NCBI GenBank assembly: GCA_033816765.1
Contig: CM066292.1
Coordinates: 4,154,001-4,218,000 of the forward strand
Source of the DNA: Nothopassalora personata
Taxonomy: Eukaryota; Ascomycota; Dothideomycetes; Mycosphaerellales; Mycosphaerellaceae
Direction of reading: 5' to 3'
Length of the DNA stretch: 64,000 bases
Below are positions 60,017 to 64,000 of the stretch, piece after piece. Made by a program: the position numbers and the translations under genes. The notes below the pieces were generated by a model. That model saw only the letters and a list, made by a program, of their open reading frames with translations, had not been told where the DNA came from and ran no database searches. How positions within the stretch are numbered: the stretch's first letter is position 1; each line of letters starts with the position of its first letter.

Positions 60017-62069
60017 TATCCGAGCGAGGGAGGCCGAGCTATAGCCGTCTAGACTCCTCTCTAGGTTATATACTAGTACTACATAGTACTATAAGACATC
60101 GCCTCTATAGGCCTAAGCTAAACGAACAATCTCTACGCTAAACGTAAAGCTATCGTGTATAGGCGTTCTTAATATAGTCCGGAATCGATACGAGGGACAA
60201 CTAAATTAACGTCCTTCGGTCGTCCGTAATATAAAAATAGAGCCGCTTACTTACTCTATTTTCGCCTCTAATTATAGGTCTACCTTTGCCGCTAATTAGT
60301 CTAAAGCATTATTATTCCTTAAGCAACCGCTTTATAGCTATAAAAGACTATATTTATCGATAGGGTACACGCCTATAAACTTATTAAAGCTAACCTATTG
60401 ACTACGAGAAGCGCCTAAACACACGATTATTGTCTATAGTATGATTATAAAATCTTTGCTCGAGTAGTTACTAAGATCGTCTCAATTCTCAGCGAGATCG
60501 AATTACCGAGTACTAGGGTACAACTTAAAGTGTCGAGAACTTATTACTTAATACGGTTAATAGATATCGAACCTAAACATAGCTTACTACGCCGTTCCCG
60601 ATATATAAGTCTTAGCTAACGGTAAGATCCCTACTTACGGTAGATCTAGCTCGACTTCTAATATTTCTATAGCGGGGAGAGAGACGTAATTAGTAATTCC
60701 TTCTAGAAGGGATTGCTACTTAAGAGCATTAAGATTAACATTAACATTACTAAGTAGGGAGACGATGTACGCTAGCTATTATTAATTATACTTGGTATTT
60801 AGCACTATAACCGTAGTAGTCTTCTAAGCTTATTAGTAATATAGGTTTCCGTCGCTAATATTATTAATGTATCGTTAATATATGCTAATTTTTTATCCGA
60901 AATTTAATAAGTCGAGTAGGTTAGATCTACTCGCTTAGCTCTATGCTTCGGTGTGAAATAGCGTATAGTATAAGCGTCTAGCTATAGTAGTAGTAGACCT
61001 AGTCCTAAGTTCCTATTCTAGTTCAGATTCCTACTCTAATTTTAGTTATGTCTAATAATAGGGTATCCTACTAATACTAACCGTACTATGTTTTAAACCT
61101 ATACTCGATAGTAGCCTATACGCCGTCGGCATAATCTAGCGCGCGCTATAATTAAAGGCCGGTCCCTTTATAACTTACTTTAATTCTAATATCTAGCTAG
61201 CGCCTACGATTCTACGGGTATTTAATAAGTACGATTCTCCTTTATAGACTACTTTAAGTAGATAGTATATAAGCAAATCGTTTTGCTTAAGCTAGTACTA
61301 AAGACTATATATCCCTCTATCTAAACGACTATATCCGTCTACTCCTACTAAACGTTAGGGCTACCTAATCCTTATGCCCCAATAGCGCTGGCCTTCTTTA
61401 AGCTAATAAAGCTACCGACGCTAGCCTACTTAACACTATCGCTCTTAAACGACCTATATACTTTACTAGAGCTACCGCGTAACGGCTTATGGTAAGTAGA
61501 AGAAGAAGTTATTAAGGTAGATAGTTAATAATCTAAAGGAGCTATATAGCGCGGGAGCCAAGTATAAAGAACCGGAGTAGGGTTAGATAGGACTCGTCGA
61601 TATAAGCTAGCGTTTATAGGCGGAGGAGGAGAGGAGCGAGCGAAAGTTATCTAAAGATATAGCGGACCTATTAGCACTGTAAGAGTTAGTAGCTATAATA
61701 AGAGGATTAGCGACACTACCTATAGAACTATTGGCTATAACTTAACTATAAGGAGCTAGAGGTTAGTAGGGCTAACGACAACTAGCACTACTATCCGTAG
61801 AAGCCGGCGACGGTAATAGGGAGCGCCGATAGTTAAAGTAGCCGTAGTAATAACCGCGCGACGAACTATCGCGTCTTAAGGTTAAGGCCGTACCGGATCT
61901 ACGGCGAAGCGTACTATACGCCCTATCCGAGTTTAAAGTAGGACGTAGTATAGTTACGCTAAAGGAGATACTAGTTACTATAGCCGTTATCGTTAACTTT
62001 GTAGTAGCCGATAGTATATTATCGTCGTCGTTAGAGGCGGGGTAGGAGGGAGGGGAGTAGTAGTAACTA
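60017..62069. other. RIP-degraded sequence between two MITE-like copies
   Basis: No sustained frame; 61600-62040 is Arg/Ala/Leu-codon-like on the plus strand but has no motif. It might be the interior of a larger element bounded by the two copies, although their orientation and full-length interiors favour independent insertions. Confidence 0.35.
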
Positions 62070-62307
62070 ACGAAACGGGCCTAGCTCCGCCCTTAGCTTA
62101 GCTTCCCCTTACGCATTTAACGGCTACTACTTACTTAGAAGAATAATAACGCGCGAATTAGTTTTATGTCTAAAAGGGTCGAATAGTAAGTTATAGTATA
62201 CGGGAAATATTAATCGCCGGCGTATTATGTATCTAAAACTGTCTTAAGTATATTGTTGTTACTCGTAGCCTTAAGCTAAGCCTAGGGCGGAGCTAGTCCC
62301 GTTTTAC
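62070..62307 (-). mobile_element. MITE-like element, copy B (238 bp), inverted
   Basis: Same termini as copy A (ACGAAACGGGCCTAGCTCC left; complement ending GTTTTAC right), with TA outside both ends. Its reverse complement shares CTTAGCTTAAGG and GATACATAATACG with the interior of copy A, so the two are one family. Confidence 0.7.
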
Positions 62308-63771
62308 TATCCAAGACGTGCCTAGTTCTAGTTCCTTCTTACCCTTTACATCAACGGCTCGGTCGGAGACTACCGCTATGTTTCCGCTATTCTAAGTACT
62401 ATTTATATCCTCTAGTTTAACCTCCTACTTTTCCTCCTTATAAACGTGTCCTAGGATTATAGACGTCGGATCTTATAAGGTAGACTAGGCGGTATACTAG
62501 TATAGGCGGATAAGGGGAGACTATTTTATAAGGTTATTCAATAATAATAGACGTATAGGTTTTTGCGAAGATTAGGTAGTTTATAATCTATACTACTACC
62601 TACTATCTCTACGCTCTTCTTCTAACACTTCCGGTTAAGCGTATACTCTAGGTTACGTCGGAGAGGTAACCTCTATATATTACGGCGATCGTCTATAGGA
62701 AAGAAAGGAAAGGAAAGGTTAAATGTAGCTACTATAGTTAAGCTAGGACGGGATTGTGTTTATATAGATATTAGCTATATTATGTATTAGGTACTAAAGC
62801 GAGAGTAGTAATGTAGGAAGTAATACAAAGAATGCCGCGAGGCGTCGCCCGTAGACGATAGAGTAGAAGTAGAAACTATATTAGGATAAGGCTAGACGTA
62901 GCTCCTAGAGGTGTAAGGTAAGGTACCCACGTCGTATGTAATAAATCGTACACCAACTTTCGCGCCTAATAATCGCTATAGTGTATAAGCTAGCCGCCTT
63001 TATATAATAGCGGATATAGCCGTAGACGTACGCTAAACTTAATTCCCTATCGTAGTCGTAGAGTAGCTAGATACTAAGATTTTAGCGAAGGTATCCTTAC
63101 CCTTAAACCCTTATTAGCCGCATCTCGCGCGAGCTATAATATCTTATTAGCACTTGTTAATAATAACACCCCTCTATACGTACGCTAATTGTACTAAGTA
63201 CTATATATTACGAGCGTATTAAAGCTAGAAACATTATAAGAAACATACCGCTATAGTGTATTAAACAATTAAGTAAAAAGAGTAATGCTAATACTAGCTA
63301 TAGAATAGAAATGTCTCCCGAAATACACAAATTAGCGAGCTTATACTCTATAGGAATTATATTATATAATGTTCTCTAGTATTAACTAGTTTAAAGTGCT
63401 AGGGTTATATATATAGGTAACTGGTTTTTACGGTAATAGACCTAGACTAAGAAGTATAATTACTTAATTTAAGAGATAATATTAGGTACTTAAATATAAG
63501 TACTTAGGGCTAATTATAGATAAAAAGACTCTATAGAAGTATCCGTAGGGTACTATTACTTATTAAATTATAGTTTGTTATACTCTAATGTCTAGACTTT
63601 TTAATAGACTTCTATTTCTAAACTTTTAAACCCTATAATTTAGAGTTTTATACCTAAACTAAGTAACTAAGAAATTCTATATATTACGGAACAATTCTAA
63701 GAGAGCTTAGGAGCTAAATCATTAATAAGGAATATATAGTAGCACGTATATTAGCCTTATCTAACTGCTTA
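62308..63771. other. RIP-degraded non-coding sequence
   Basis: No frame supported. Contains a short (GGAAA)n run at about 62698-62719. From 63160 onward the sequence is more A+T-rich and resembles intergenic DNA. Confidence 0.4.
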
Positions 63772-63938
63772 GACTACTTGTACCTAGACTACTTAGACTA
63801 CTCCGACTACTCCGACTACTCCGACTACTCCGACTACTCCGACTACTCCGACTACTCCGACTACTCCGACTACTCCGACTACTTAGACTACTTAGATCAC
63901 TTAGACTACTTAGACTACTTAGACTATTTAGACTAATT
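63772..63938. repeat. 9-bp tandem array (GACTACTCC / GACTACTTA), about 18 units
   Basis: The central units are GACTACTCC and the outer ones GACTACTTA, with small variants at the edges (GATCACTTA, GACTATTTA). If coding it would give Asp-Tyr-Ser repeats, but no frame around it is open. Confidence 0.9.
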
Positions 63939-64000
63939 ACCGAGATCTATAAATCTTCTTTATATATAGGGGTACTAAGAGTTCCTTATAGTTTTAATAC

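Noticed and set aside
63772..63938. CRISPR-like array.
   Set aside because: Units are 9 bp and contiguous without spacers; it is a simple tandem repeat in a fungal genome.

Overview
The window looks like a chromosome segment from a filamentous ascomycete (Pezizomycotina-type) lying almost entirely inside a repeat island destroyed by repeat-induced point mutation (RIP). Across about 56 of the 64 kb TpA is in great excess, CpA and TpG are scarce while CpG is retained, and TAG/TAA stops interrupt every frame. That is the footprint of CpA-to-TpA mutation on both strands. No rRNA, tRNA, CRISPR array or intact host gene is visible. I judged base composition by eye and calculated no indices.

The one intact multi-kilobase unit is a Ty3/gypsy chromovirus-like retrotransposon at 12501-19539. 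It has 186-bp LTRs differing at one base, a CCTAC target duplication, an intact Gag (681 aa), and an intact Pol with protease, reverse transcriptase, RNase H, integrase, GPY/F and a divergent chromodomain. Two of its signals are unusually clear. Ten bases of the LTR are complementary to the presumed primer-binding site just inside the LTR, as in Tf1-type self-priming. The gag/pol overlap carries a slippery stretch, a 6-nt spacer and an 8-bp stem-loop, as in programmed -1 frameshifting. A second un-RIPped piece is a 348-bp solo LTR at 9120-9467, also flanked by CCTAC.

Layout: 3-2410, a RIP-killed plus-strand gene open at the window edge; 3381-5336, a RIP-killed chromovirus pol; 5.5-7.3 kb, LTR-like remnants and minus-strand coding traces; 7757-9660, a RIP-killed plus-strand gene split by the solo LTR; 9.7-22.3 kb, a large RIP-killed minus-strand gene or genes split by the intact element; 22.9-24.0 kb, two tandem SMC5-like fragments; 24.1-28.2 kb, more decayed genes, including one frame of about 400 codons; 29.9-54.0 kb, a nested cluster of Ty1/copia relics and many related LTRs in both orientations, with one copia copy of about 7 kb and a partial inverted copy; 54.2-54.4 kb, a (TAC)n array; 54.4-59.8 kb, unrecognised decayed sequence; 59.8-62.3 kb, two inverted copies of a MITE-like element; 63.8-63.9 kb, a 9-bp tandem array.

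History as inferred: large, probably multicopy gene-bearing segments and copia/gypsy elements accumulated and were RIPped; the intact chromovirus and the solo LTR came later, each landing inside an already decayed reading frame that still reads continuously across its insertion point. The most interesting material is the chromovirus with its readable recoding and priming signals, and the set of RIPped non-transposon genes between 0 and 28 kb, which may belong to a large mobile segment present elsewhere in the genome.
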